Positions 9,756 to 20,575 of a stretch of 26,203 nucleotides of DNA are shown here, one piece after another. The translations under genes were made by a program, and so were the position numbers. Numbering within the stretch: the stretch's first letter is position 1; each line of letters opens with the position of its first letter. This DNA comes from Candidatus Caldilinea saccharophila (lineage in GTDB: Bacteria; Chloroflexota; Anaerolineae; Caldilineales; Caldilineaceae): the NCBI GenBank assembly GCA_016710365.1, contig JADJVW010000039.1, positions 1 through 26,203 of the forward strand, given 5' to 3'. A model generated the notes under the pieces. The model was not told the DNA's origin, searched no databases, and saw only the letters and a program-made list of their open reading frames with translations.

Positions 9756-9840
9756 TGAATCATCCTGATCGATTACATCGGCTGTTGCTAACAATTTCTG
9801 CTAACATTGGGCGCGCTGCAAACGTATCAGCGTGTAGCGG

Positions 9841-9870
9841 AGTATAGCATTGCCCCCTCTGGTGCGTCAA
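9841..9870 (-). promoter_or_regulatory. Sigma70-like promoter of the infC operon
   Basis: TTGACG (9870-9865), an 18-bp spacer and TATACT (9846-9841) on the minus strand. Transcription would begin near 9834, giving a leader of about 130 nt before infC. Confidence 0.75.
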
Positions 9871-9900
9871 GTATTTGACGAAATCTGCGAACATACTTTC

Positions 9901-11730
<1,830 letters not shown>

Positions 11731-11765
11731 GATATCTGATGTCCTTAACAAGAGAAATGACAAAA

Positions 11766-12121
11766 CTATTCCAACAACTCGGCAAGAAAGCTGAATAACT
11801 CAGCCAACCCATGCACGAGCACAGTGAGGATGCCAAACACTAGGCTCTCAAATATATCTGCAAGTCCCGGATAGCGCAGTTTTAAGAACCCCCAAACCAC
11901 AAACATCACGACTAGGTAAGTGAACCATCGCTTGATGCGCGCCGCATTGGCTTCGGCAATCAGCTCCGCCGGCGTTTTTCCGTCCTTAAGGTGATAGTCA
12001 TGGGCTTGTTGAGCGCATTTTCGCTTTTGCGCCACTTTTGCGTGAGATTCCAGACAAAGGCAGAGAATATCAACATCGTCAGCACAGTACTGCCAGTGAT
12101 CAGAGGGATGTCGATAGGCAT
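11766..12121 (-). CDS. Small membrane protein of unknown function (frameshifted)
   Basis: Reconstructed as a 118-residue protein with two or three membrane segments. From the ATG at 12121, which has AAGGAG 8 nt upstream, the frame reads MPIDIPLITGSTVLTMLIFS and then AFVWNLTQKWRKSENALNKP up to RTEK. There an A5 run (11975-11979) needs one more A to continue as TPAELIAEANAARIKRWFTY, the membrane segment LVVMFVVWGFLKL, and a final hydrophobic stretch VFGILTVLVHGLAELFSF. Both parts are membrane-protein-like and meet at the homopolymer. The uninterrupted alternative frame extends up to 12212 but its first half (Cys/His-rich) looks like non-coding sequence. No family recognised. It precedes thrS in the same direction. 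Confidence 0.55.
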
Positions 12122-12177
12122 TAACATGGCTCCTTAGGGGATGAGACAAGCTGTGTACAGCTACCAAGTTAATCATC

Positions 12178-12186
12178 ATTATAGCA
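12178..12186 (-). promoter_or_regulatory. Extended -10 promoter for the small membrane gene and thrS
   Basis: The minus strand has TGCTATAAT (12186-12178), an extended -10 box with perfect TATAAT. No good -35 box is seen at 17-18 bp. The leader to the ATG at 12121 is about 50 nt. Confidence 0.45.
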
Positions 12187-12200
12187 CCCAAAATTCGGAC

Positions 12201-12229
12201 TTGCGCATCCAACTTAAATCAGCTATAAT
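12201..12229 (+). promoter_or_regulatory. Sigma70-like promoter of the 133-residue unknown gene
   Basis: TTGCGC (12201-12206), a 17-bp spacer and TATAAT (12224-12229). A perfect palindrome begins at the next base, so a bound repressor would cover the transcription start. Confidence 0.65.
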
Positions 12230-12243
12230 AGAACATATGTTCT
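12230..12243. promoter_or_regulatory. LexA-like palindromic operator (GAAC-N4-GTTC)
   Basis: AGAACATATGTTCT is a perfect 14-bp palindrome containing GAAC-ATAT-GTTC, the form of the SOS box in Gram-positive bacteria. It sits between the -10 box and the start codon of the gene at 12269. LexA binding is inferred from the motif only. Confidence 0.45.
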
Positions 12244-12268
12244 CAATTACTGCTTCTCTCTCCATCTT

Positions 12269-12666
12269 ATGAACCTTGGCGATCTTGATCTTATCAACCC
12301 AATCGACGGAGTGTGGGGGCGCGCTGCCCACGGACAGATGCATTGTTTTACCTTTCGCGCGGATGGCGAGTATAGCGGCTACGAAATTGAGAAGATGCTA
12401 CGGCGCTATGGCATCAGAATCTGGGGACGCAAGATGGAGGGCGACCAAGAGCGCGCATTCCTCGTCAAACAAACGCAAGCCGTCTGGGCCGAATATCTCC
12501 TCTGTCGCGCAGGCGTCCCACTCACGTGCGCCCTTCTCGATCCTCGTAATGAGCATTATCGCCGTCGCCATGAGCCACAATCAATGCCTATCCCTTGGAC
12601 AAAACATGGCATTGGGCCATCGAGTTTCGTCGACTATATCCTCGACTTGATAGATAAAATTCTTCC

Positions 12667-12670
<4 letters not shown>
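12269..12670 (+). CDS. Uncharacterised 133-residue protein, possibly SOS-controlled
   Basis: A soluble protein with no signal peptide or membrane segment and no catalytic motif I can name. Notable parts are NPIDGVWGRAAHGQ, a GYSGYE-like stretch (YSGYEIEKMLRRYGIRIWGR), FLVKQTQAVWAEYLLCRAGVPL in the middle, and a hydrophobic helical end (SFVDYILDLIDKIL). The mixed alpha/beta pattern and aromatic content look like a real folded protein. There is no clear ribosome site before the ATG. It has its own promoter with a LexA-like palindrome. Its stop overlaps the stop of the convergent M20 peptidase gene by two bases. The function is unknown; the operator hints at a DNA-damage link. Confidence 0.6.
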
Positions 12671-13866
<1,196 letters not shown>

Positions 13867-13890
13867 GATCCATCTCGCGGGTGCGTCCAA

Positions 13891-14145
13891 TACAAAAAGC
13901 TTCGTCCCATGGGACGAAGCTTACGCTCGTGGTTCCACCCATGTTGCCTGGCGTTGCTCCTTACTTGGAGACAGGGCCAGACCACTTGTGGCGCCGTTAA
14001 CGGGGCGAACCGGAATGACTTACTTGACGTGCTTTCTGCCATTCACTCCCAGGGGGTCTTCGGAGAACGAACCTGCGTCGGGTTTCAGCCTTTGCCCGGC
14101 GCTCTCTGCAAGGACGTTTGTCTGCGAAGGTGTCCTGATCTGCGA
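13891..14145 (-). promoter_or_regulatory. T-box riboswitch upstream of the M20 peptidase gene
   Basis: The minus strand carries the T-box sequence TGGGTGGAACCACGAG (13941-13926), followed by a perfect 26-bp palindromic terminator (13922-13897) with a T run (TTTTTGTA). Upstream are stem I hallmarks: AGAGAG, a distal stem GCGCCGGG/CCCGACGC enclosing GGCTGAAA (a GNUG loop), and CTTCG/CGAAG arms. T-boxes read uncharged tRNA through a specifier codon and the acceptor end, switching terminator to antiterminator. I could not settle the specifier: CTC, TTC, GAC and ACC are all near the expected loop. The leader begins just after tRNA-Val on the same strand. Confidence 0.85.
13897..13922 (-). terminator. 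T-box terminator hairpin
   Basis: A perfect 26-bp palindrome with CGTCCC/GGGACG arms, followed on the minus strand by TTTTTGTA. It is the regulated terminator of the T-box leader; the M20 start codon lies about 30 nt downstream. Confidence 0.85.
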
Positions 14146-14155
14146 TTTGTGTTGT

Positions 14156-14238
<83 letters not shown>

Positions 14239-14243
14239 CGCGA

Positions 14244-14272
14244 AGTATAGCATGGGCGCGCGCTGCTGTAAA
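14244..14272 (-). promoter_or_regulatory. Promoter of tRNA-Val and probably the T-box/M20 transcript
   Basis: TTTACA (14272-14267), a 17-bp spacer and TATACT preceded by TGC (14249-14244) on the minus strand. The tRNA begins 11 bp after the -10 box. No separate promoter fits in the short gap between the tRNA and the T-box stem I. Confidence 0.8.
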
Positions 14273-14307
14273 ATTTGCTGGCCTGGCGTGCTGCATGAAG
14301 CACTAGG

Positions 14308-15045
14308 TCAGTTCGGGAAAATGTAGCCACTCGGCCCGCGGTTAAGCGATTGCATATCTTCACGCGTGTCGATCATATATTTGAGCAGCAACAACTCGCG
14401 CGACAACATGCGGCTCTCCAACGCCAGCATCTCAGGCACACCCGCGGCCTCGAGCAGTTGCTGTTTGTCTTTATCCCCAACTTGCAGCGAAATCGCCACG
14501 AGAAAGGCCAGCGTCAACGGATCTTCGGGCAGGCGATCCAACGTCAGGTTGACGTTGGCCGCTTTTGAAAGCAGCGCAACATATTCCAGCACTTTAGGCC
14601 GTACGCGCTGGCTCAGATCGCTTGCCAGCCGCGTGGCGCCGTTGACGATGGGGAAATGCCTCACGATCGCGGTCAGATAGCTCTGGTCATCGCGCAGCTC
14701 CAGGATGCGGAAGCGCTGCGTCCCCACGGTCGTGATATTCATGCGCCCATCTTCCAGGCGCTCAACTCGCACGATGCGCGCCGCAGTGCCCACGGTATGT
14801 GGCTTTGCGCTTACGCCTACTTCTTGACCATCGGCGATGAGCACCACGCCGAAAGGCAGCCGCTCCTCAATACAGCGGTTGATCATTTCGCGATAGCGCA
14901 GTTCGAAGATGTGCAACGGGAGCACCATCCCTGGAAAGAGCACAACATTCTTTAGTGGAAAGATCGGCAGTTCCATGAGGCGATTCCGCGGCGCGTCTAT
15001 TGATGCTTGATTGGCCCGTTCGGCCCCTTTATCTTTGCTATTCAT
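14308..15045 (-). CDS. LON N-terminal (substrate-binding) domain protein
   Basis: A 245-residue stand-alone protein with the domain that recognises substrates in Lon protease, but without the AAA and peptidase parts. The signature ELPIFPLKNVVLFPGMVLPLHIFELRYREM is followed by FGVVLIADG, GTAARIVRVERLEDGRMNI and GTQRFRIL. The C-terminal half is helical and ends in LSRELLLLKYMID. Stand-alone LON-domain proteins of this length are common in bacteria; they lack proteolytic activity and their role is not settled. The ATG at 15045 gives a polar 22-residue lead before the domain; an in-frame Met right before ELPIF is the other option. It starts 11 bp after the truD stop, so the two form an operon. 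Confidence 0.88.
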   Translation of the reverse strand: MNSKDKGAERANQASIDAPRNRLMELPIFPLKNVVLFPGMVLPLHIFELRYREMINRCIEERLPFGVVLIADGQEVGVSAKPHTVGTAARIVRVERLEDGRMNITTVGTQRFRILELRDDQSYLTAIVRHFPIVNGATRLASDLSQRVRPKVLEYVALLSKAANVNLTLDRLPEDPLTLAFLVAISLQVGDKDKQQLLEAAGVPEMLALESRMLSRELLLLKYMIDTREDMQSLNRGPSGYIFPN

Positions 15046-15056
15046 CTCTCTTCAAC

Positions 15057-16154
15057 TCACTCATCGTCTTCGGCGATGACGGATAGACGGTCGTCGTCGA
15101 CCTTCATTAATTCTCGCATAACTACGGTTGCAAAGGCGCCCTTGGACAATGTGAAGCTGGCGACAATGGCGTCTCCGCGCACGGTAAGCGTCAGATCGGG
15201 GACTAGCAACCGCCCCACGCGCCGCGTTCCTTCGACGCGCGCCCTGGCAAAATGTTCCAGCGTGACCGGCGCTGCGGCTAATACGGCGTTTTCCAGCGCG
15301 CCCGCTTCGTCTTTTGCGGCCCACATGCGCGGCCCATACAACGGCGCCGTAAAGCTGATCTCCTGCGCTGCATAGCGCGGCTGTTCAGCTTCCACCTCCA
15401 CGACATCGAACATGCCCCCTGTCGCCGTTTTCTTAGCGACGTCGCCGCGCAGCAGATGATCGAACGCACCCATCTCCAGCCGGCGCACAAGATATTGGTT
15501 GCACAGATAACTTTGATAGCTCGAAATCAGAAAGCGTCGCAACCACTTATCGCCCCGTGACCGTTCGCCCAGCAACACCGCAAGTCCCTGTCGCACGTTG
15601 TTGCCCGCCGGCCCGATCCGCTGCACGCCGAAAAAATTGGGCGTCCCCCGGTGGAGCATCTCTGCCACGATGGCATTGCCGCGCCGCAATGCTTCGTCAG
15701 GCGCCACCGCCAACTCGGTGACGGTAATAACAAAGCGATTGCCGAGCAGATGGCCAAGCTTCAACTTATTACGGTGAAATTGCACCCAGTTGACCTTGAC
15801 CGGCACCTCAGCTTCGATGCGCTGCGCGGCTTCATCCGCAAATGCCGCGGTTTGGTGGCCTACGCTCAGGCTGAAGGTCTGCGTGGTCGTGGCGACCTTG
15901 TCCTTCATCCCGGCAAAACCAACCGCACCCGGCCCTAAGTTAAAGAGCTTTTCCAGCTTGTGCTGCACCTCTTTGGTCGTCAGCCCCACTTTAGTAAGGT
16001 TCACATACAGGTGCTGTCCATCGCCGGTCGCCGCGTAGAGACCCATTTCCTCCACGATGAAATGCTCCGGTGAAGCACGCAGCTTACCGCCAAACCCTGG
16101 CAGAGCCGCCGATACGTAGGGCAGACCAGTCACAACGGTAAATTCATTTTGCAT
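15057..16154 (-). CDS. truD: tRNA pseudouridine synthase TruD
   Basis: TruD makes pseudouridine 13 in the D-arm of tRNA-Glu and related tRNAs. The N-terminal GGKLRASPEHFIVEE and HLYVNLTKVGLTTKEV are family signatures; the catalytic Asp is in VGFAGMKDKVATTTQTFS (Asp85). The KLKLGHLLGNRFVI and TPNFFGVQRIG segments mark the TruD-specific insertion and core. At 365 residues it is slightly longer than the E. coli enzyme. The ATG at 16154 has no strong ribosome site but fits the family start. It is the first gene of the truD-LON pair; an intergenic hairpin at 16212-16242 separates it from the genes upstream. Confidence 0.93.
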   Translation of the reverse strand: MQNEFTVVTGLPYVSAALPGFGGKLRASPEHFIVEEMGLYAATGDGQHLYVNLTKVGLTTKEVQHKLEKLFNLGPGAVGFAGMKDKVATTTQTFSLSVGHQTAAFADEAAQRIEAEVPVKVNWVQFHRNKLKLGHLLGNRFVITVTELAVAPDEALRRGNAIVAEMLHRGTPNFFGVQRIGPAGNNVRQGLAVLLGERSRGDKWLRRFLISSYQSYLCNQYLVRRLEMGAFDHLLRGDVAKKTATGGMFDVVEVEAEQPRYAAQEISFTAPLYGPRMWAAKDEAGALENAVLAAAPVTLEHFARARVEGTRRVGRLLVPDLTLTVRGDAIVASFTLSKGAFATVVMRELMKVDDDRLSVIAEDDE

Positions 16155-16211
16155 GTCGATTGAGTCTTTCGCAGGAAGGGAGGTTCCAAAGCTAACAAAG
16201 CGAGTGAATAG

Positions 16212-16242
16212 CGCCGGGCGATTTTGCTAAAATCGCCCGGCG
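16212..16242 (-). terminator. Strong hairpin after the methyltransferase gene
   Basis: A perfect 14-bp stem (16212-16225 with 16229-16242) around a 3-nt loop, starting 9 nt after the methyltransferase stop. It has an A/T-rich top and a G/C-rich base but no U run after it, so it is a likely 3' end or processing signal and not a classic terminator. Confidence 0.5.
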
Positions 16243-16251
16243 TGGTGCGCA

Positions 16252-16902
16252 TTATTGGTTATTGATGAACGCAGCATGATAGCCGGTCAGCGTATGGGTG
16301 CTGTGCAGCGGCTGGAAGCCGCTTTCCTCAGCGCAGCGGCGCACTGCGCCAAGACGCATAAAGGCGGGATTGAGCAGCTCGTCCGCAATCCCCAACCGCG
16401 CGCCGGGCTTGAGCACACGCCGCACCTCGTTGAGCGCCGCCGGTTTATCAGGAATCTCGCCCAGTGTTGAAATGATGAACGCCACATCAATCCCATCGTC
16501 CGGCAAGGGCAGCACGTAGGCGCCGGTATGATGGAGGCTGACACGGTCCAGAACGGCCTCGAACTCGACGCGTTGCCTGGTTTCCGCCAGCATCGCTGCC
16601 TGCAGGTCGACGGCATGGATGCGCCCATCCACGCCGACCATGTGCGCGGCCGTGCGTGTGAATAGCCCGGTGCCACAGCCCAAATCGAGCACGATCATGC
16701 TGACGCCGACGCCAAATGCGTCGAGCATCTGCGGCGGATCCAGGTATTCCAACCGCAGCGGGTGCTCCAGCAGAGGGGCAAATTGACGAGGCAGCGGGTG
16801 AGGCTGCAAGTTCTGTTGAACGCGCAGCGCAATTTGAAATCCGGCCGCCGTCCCAACCGCAGTCGCGGCCATATTGGCTAATGCATCGAAAATCGCTGCC
16901 AC
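16252..16902 (-). CDS. Class I SAM-dependent methyltransferase (UbiE-like)
   Basis: A 216-residue methyltransferase. Motif I is VLDLGCGTGLFTRTAA (71 onward), with the acidic ribose-binding residue in GRIHAVDLQ and then YVLPLPDDGIDVAFIISTLGEIPDK as motifs II/III and EVRRVLKPGARLGIADE as motif IV region. This order is that of Methyltransf_11/UbiE-type small-molecule enzymes; the substrate cannot be read from the sequence. The first 20 residues (MAAIFDALANMAATAVGTAAG) are mildly hydrophobic and could lie on the membrane. The ATG is 11 bp after the stop of the ArsA-like gene, so the two are probably cotranscribed. Confidence 0.85.
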   Translation of the reverse strand: MAAIFDALANMAATAVGTAAGFQIALRVQQNLQPHPLPRQFAPLLEHPLRLEYLDPPQMLDAFGVGVSMIVLDLGCGTGLFTRTAAHMVGVDGRIHAVDLQAAMLAETRQRVEFEAVLDRVSLHHTGAYVLPLPDDGIDVAFIISTLGEIPDKPAALNEVRRVLKPGARLGIADELLNPAFMRLGAVRRCAEESGFQPLHSTHTLTGYHAAFINNQ

Positions 16903-16913
16903 AGAGCTATCCT

Positions 16914-18146
16914 TTATGAATTGGCTGATTGACCGTCGGCTTGACCCTCGGTAAAAGGCGGCGGAAAGCGAATCTTGAGCACGCCACCGACGAAAGTCGC
17001 GCCGCTGGCGTCGCGCTGCGCCAACACCGAAGGCAGCAGCATCTCTCGCTTGAAGTTGCCGATATTGACAAAAAGTTCGTCGCCGCGTTTGGTCAGCTTG
17101 ACCTTTTCCAGTTCCACCTGTGGCAACGGCAGCCGCAGCACAAAATCCTCACCCTCTTCCTGGATCGATTGCGCCTGACCGCGGAAGAAGATTTGGCTGG
17201 GATCCTGTTCCTGGAAAAGATCGCCGGCCAGCCGCCGCAGGCGATTCAAGCCCACCATTTCCTGATCGTACCAGCGCGAACGCAGAATCGGCAGCGGGTA
17301 GAAGTCGCGCTCGATCTCGCCCAGGTAACGCGCCTGGATTTCCTGCAGATGGCGCAAATAGGGATCGCTGCTGGGGGCCGTCACGCTTGCATTGCCGTTT
17401 GCGTCGCTCTCCACGCCTGGCAAAATGCGATTCACCACCGCCGCGTCCACCGGATAGCCAAAGAGCGACAAATAGGTGACCGCGCGCGCACCTTCCTTGA
17501 GCACCATTTTTTCGGGATTGAGCACGATGCGATAGCTGGTCACCTCGGGGTCGGTCAACACCGTCTGCAACTCTTTGACGCCCTCGATCAGGTTGTTGAG
17601 ACCCGTGAGGAGATCCTTTTCAGGGACGATGCGGCTTAGCAGCCCGCTGGCGATCTTGAGCGTCGTGTCGCCCCACCCGCGCAGCCGACCCACATACCAC
17701 TGAAAGCTCTCCGGCATCGTGAGCAGCCGCATGGTCTCGCCGGTGGGTGCGGCATCGACGATCACGCAATCGAAATGTCCCTCGCGCGCCTGCTTGTTGA
17801 TGTGCAACAGGCTGACGACTTCTTCCATGCCGGGAATGATCGCCATCTCCTCAGACACGGCTTTATTCATGCCCTGCTTGCGTAGGACAGTGCCCAGATA
17901 GCCCTGCATCTCGCCCCAGTGTTCGCGCACCTCTTCGACCACGTTGATCTCCTGAGCGAACAGGTTGGGCGAGATCTCCATTGGCTGCGCGTGGAGAGGA
18001 ACGTCCAGGCTGTCGGCCAGGCTGTGGGCAATATCGGTGCTGACCACGAGGGTGCGATAGCCGAGATCGGCGCACCGAATGGCGGAAGCCGCCGCAGTCG
18101 TGGTTTTGCCGACGCCGCCTTTGCCCAGGTAAAGAATAATCCGCAT
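16914..18146 (-). CDS. ArsA/Get3-family ATPase with C-terminal HSP20-like domain
   Basis: A P-loop ATPase of the ArsA/Get3 group (410 aa, one ATPase unit). The deviant Walker A GKGGVGKTT lies at residues 8-16 and the switch I region is in VVSTDIAHSLADSLDVPL, with the signature Asp. FDCVIVDAAPTGETMRLL holds the switch II region. Residues after about 320 form a small beta-domain (VLRLPLPQVELEKVKLTK, ELFVNIGNFKREMLLP, GGVLKIRFPPPF) resembling the HSP20-like module found at the end of many bacterial ArsA proteins. The arsenite-binding cysteines of ArsA are not evident, so a Get3-like or chaperone-linked role is at least as likely as arsenite export. No arsB or arsR is nearby. AGGAG lies 12 nt before the ATG. 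Confidence 0.88.
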   Translation of the reverse strand: MRIILYLGKGGVGKTTTAAASAIRCADLGYRTLVVSTDIAHSLADSLDVPLHAQPMEISPNLFAQEINVVEEVREHWGEMQGYLGTVLRKQGMNKAVSEEMAIIPGMEEVVSLLHINKQAREGHFDCVIVDAAPTGETMRLLTMPESFQWYVGRLRGWGDTTLKIASGLLSRIVPEKDLLTGLNNLIEGVKELQTVLTDPEVTSYRIVLNPEKMVLKEGARAVTYLSLFGYPVDAAVVNRILPGVESDANGNASVTAPSSDPYLRHLQEIQARYLGEIERDFYPLPILRSRWYDQEMVGLNRLRRLAGDLFQEQDPSQIFFRGQAQSIQEEGEDFVLRLPLPQVELEKVKLTKRGDELFVNIGNFKREMLLPSVLAQRDASGATFVGGVLKIRFPPPFTEGQADGQSANS

Positions 18147-18246
18147 GATGATTTGTGCGCTCCTAAACGCTCCTGCCTCAATGCAGGTTGTCGCAAATGC
18201 CGGCGCAATTAACCGCCGATGGTCAATACTACGTTTTTCTGCCGCC

Positions 18247-18927
18247 TCAGTCGCGCGGCCTGCGCCGCAGGAAGCCGACCAGTATCGCGCCCAGCATCGC
18301 TGCCCCCGCCACCACCACCCCCACCAGGGCCGCCCGGCTCAAGCCAAACCAGCCACGAATTCGCCACCAGTAGAAGGGAATCTGCGCCCAGTAGCTCCAC
18401 TGAAACGGCCAACGCTGCCCGATTTGCAACGCATATTTGCCCATGTGGTTGTACGGACTCCACACGACGATATAGGCGCGCCCTCCGATCAACATGCGTG
18501 TGTCGATCGTCGGTCCTAAGTAATAGCGGACGCGGGTCAGCACATCCTTGGCCGGTGCGGTGAGCTGTGCGGGCGGCGTTGCCACCACCGCGCTAAAGCC
18601 GGCCGGCGTCGCAAAGGGTAGCTTTTGCATATCCGCACTGTAAGGCAGGCTCTGCGCCACTACAGCAAACGCGGGCACAACGGAGCCGCCCACCGGCAGC
18701 ATTGGCACCAGCATCTGCACGCGCAGTCGCTCGCCGGCGCGGCACTCGGCCGAATAGACGTGAACTTGACCAGGCTGGCCGAGACGGTTGAAAATCAGCC
18801 GCTTTGACTGAAAGTCAGGCAGACGCAGACTGGTTTGCAGCGTTGCTCCTGGCAGCCCCGGAAAAAGCGGGGTGCACCCGGCAAAGTCGGCGCCCGTTCG
18901 ATCTGGTTGAGTTTGCATTGTTGCCAT
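18247..18927 (-). CDS. Uncharacterised protein with a C-terminal membrane anchor
   Basis: The protein (226 aa from ATG 18927) has a beta-rich body (LRVQMLVPMLPVGG, YYLGPTIDTRM) and a conserved-looking motif AYIVVWSPYNHMGKYALQIG. Then comes an aromatic stretch and one C-terminal hydrophobic helix (ALVGVVVAGAAMLGAILVGF) with the basic tail LRRRPRD. No N-terminal signal peptide is seen. I started at 18927 because the frame continues to 19020 only through the promoter; 18918 is another Met. No family name is known to me. It lies 100 bp upstream of the ArsA/Get3-like gene on the same strand. Confidence 0.65.
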   Translation of the reverse strand: MATMQTQPDRTGADFAGCTPLFPGLPGATLQTSLRLPDFQSKRLIFNRLGQPGQVHVYSAECRAGERLRVQMLVPMLPVGGSVVPAFAVVAQSLPYSADMQKLPFATPAGFSAVVATPPAQLTAPAKDVLTRVRYYLGPTIDTRMLIGGRAYIVVWSPYNHMGKYALQIGQRWPFQWSYWAQIPFYWWRIRGWFGLSRAALVGVVVAGAAMLGAILVGFLRRRPRD

Positions 18928-18991
18928 ACATGCAGCCAAGCTAGATGGATGAGCCGCCCAGTGGCGACGAGTCACTCTGTACTCTGTAAAA

Positions 18992-19020
18992 AGTCTAGCA
19001 TTGCCCTGAGAGGGCGTCAA
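18992..19020 (-). promoter_or_regulatory. Sigma70-like promoter of the C-terminally anchored gene
   Basis: TTGACG (19020-19015), a 17-bp spacer and TAGACT (18997-18992) on the minus strand. Transcription near 18985 gives a leader of about 58 nt and excludes a start codon at 19020. Confidence 0.65.
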
Positions 19021-19108
19021 TTTAGTAGAGACCTATGGGTGTGTTCCAAAAGCTCGCAAAGGCCGACAAAGTGTAAGCAATCTATCAGGCGCATCAGGCG
19101 CGATCAGC

Positions 19109-19137
19109 TTGACCCACAATGCGGGATGATTTACCAT
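19109..19137 (+). promoter_or_regulatory. Possible promoter of the glycosyltransferase gene
   Basis: TTGACC (19109-19114), a 17-bp spacer and TACCAT (19132-19137). The expected start of transcription falls at about 19144-19145, the A of the ATG, so the mRNA might be leaderless; no ribosome site is visible before this ATG. Confidence 0.4.
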
Positions 19138-19144
19138 ATCAAAC

Positions 19145-20197
19145 ATGAAAAGTCCTGAAACACCTGAGCACCCAGTCTTCTCGGTTGTGATCCCGGTTTG
19201 GAACGAGCAGGAGGTGCTCCCTGTCCTTCATCAGCGCCTCGTCCAGACCATGGACAGCACGGGGGAGCGTTGGGAAGTGATTTTCATCAACGATGGCAGC
19301 AAGGATCGCAGCCTGGAGTTGCTTATCGCATTGAGCCAACAGGACGCGCGCGTCAAGGTGCTCAACTTTAGCCGCAACTTCGGCCATCAGATCGCCATCA
19401 CCGCGGGCTTCGATTATGCCGACGGCGACGCCGTCATCGTCATGGACGCCGACCTGCAGGATCCGCCCGAAGTATTGCTGCGCATGATCGGAAAATGGCG
19501 CGAGGGATACGAGGTCGCCTATGCCGTGCGCACCAAACGCGAGGGCGAAACAAAGTTCAAGCTATGGACAGCCTCTGCCTTTTATCGCCTGATCCGCTAT
19601 ATCGCTGACGTCGACATTCCGCTGGACGCAGGTGACTTCCGCCTCATGGATCGCAAGGTCGTGCTGGCAATGCGCCGCCTGCGCGAGAAGAACCGCTTCA
19701 TGCGCGGGCTGAGCAGTTGGGTCGGCTTCAAACAGATTGCGGTCGAATATGAACGGGCGGCGCGCTATGCGGGCGAAACCAAATACCCCTTCCGCAAAAT
19801 GCTGCACCTTGCCAATAATGCGATCACCAGTTTCAGCCACGTACCGCTGCAACTGGCGATGTACACTGGCTTCGTTTTTGCCGGCATCGCCGGTCTCGGC
19901 ATCGTGATCGCGATCGTGCTGCGGCTTTTGGACATGACACTTTGACCGGGCAGGCGACTACATTGGTCAGCGTGCTGTTTCTCGGCGGCATCCAGCTCAT
20001 TTTTCTGGGCATCATTGGGAGTATCTGGGTGGATTTACGACGAGGTGAAAAACCGCCCACTCTATTTCATCTCTGACATGGTTGGGTTTGAAACTCCACC
20101 CCTCTCCGCCACATTGCCAGCAGGCGGTCCAGAAATCGCGCAGGCGGTTGGTCAAATTGACGGACAGCCGCTGTCTGTTCACCCACAATCTTCGTGA
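19145..20197 (+). CDS. GT2 family glycosyltransferase of the GtrB/DPM1-like type (frameshifted near its 3' end)
   Basis: A membrane glycosyltransferase that probably moves a sugar from a nucleotide donor to a polyprenyl phosphate. The GT-A domain has VVIPVWNEQEVLP, FINDGSKDRS and the metal-binding VMDADLQDPPEV (Asp101, Asp103), then RNFGHQIAITAGFDYA and DAGDFRLMDRKV. The first membrane helix is TGFVFAGIAGLGIVIAIVL. After MTL the frame stops at 19943-19945, yet the second helix (LVSVLFLGGIQLIFLGIIG) continues in another frame and the end YDEVKNRPLYFISDMVGF returns in the first frame. Three missing bases (near 19942, 20018 and 20030) would restore one 1056-bp gene. The exact C-terminus (stop at 20195-20197) depends on this repair. 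Confidence 0.85.
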
Positions 20198-20466
20198 GCG
20201 ACCCCATTCACCACACTGCATAGATACGCCGGAAAATCGACGCTATATCCGCGCAAAGTTCGCAATGTGCGGTCCCACTTCTTCCGCAACCATTGTCAAA
20301 CACGCCTGGCAGCGCTATACCGCCGGCGCGGCTTGAACCAACCATACAGCGCTTTCAGTTTTCATCCCGAAATGGAAGGGGGGTGACGCTGGCCGCGTGA
20401 TTGCGGCTGCGCCAGGCATCGACGATGAGTCTAGGCACTTGACGCCTGCCGCGAACCTAGGGGAGT
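20198..20466. other. Intergenic stretch without recognisable gene
   Basis: Between the glycosyltransferase end and the inverted-repeat element I find no conserved protein, RNA fold or promoter on either strand. Short open frames here have no family likeness. Confidence 0.5.
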
Positions 20467-20575
20467 GTTTGAAAAGTAACCACGAAGACGCGAAGTACGC
20501 AAAGGGACGCCAAGAAGCACCTGGAAGCCGTTCCTCCTCGCGCCCCTTGTGGCTTCGTGGTGGAGCTTTTCAAAC
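20467..20575. repeat. Inverted-repeat element with 'ccacgaag' ends
   Basis: Left arm GTTTGAAAAG-TA-ACCACGAAG (20467-20487) and right arm (20553-20575) are inverted copies with a 2-base length difference inside. The centre has further CGAAG and CGCAAAGG steps typical of dispersed 'accacgaag' intergenic repeats. The element is 109 bp and does not encode a transposase. Its right edge supplies the stop codon of the regulator gene on the minus strand. Confidence 0.7.

Noticed and set aside
11970..11982. Programmed -1 frameshift in the small membrane gene
   Set aside because: The A5 run does not form a standard X-XXY-YYZ slippery heptamer, no downstream pseudoknot is evident, and many unrelated genes in the window have similar indels.
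11766..12212. Uninterrupted 148-residue reading of the small membrane gene
   Set aside because: Its first half (His/Cys-rich, no ribosome site) looks non-coding. The other frame gives a good start with AAGGAG and a membrane helix, joining the same C-terminal half at an A5 run.
18928..19020. Extended N-terminus of the C-terminally anchored protein
   Set aside because: These codons overlap a good -35/-10 promoter and encode no signal peptide or conserved residues.
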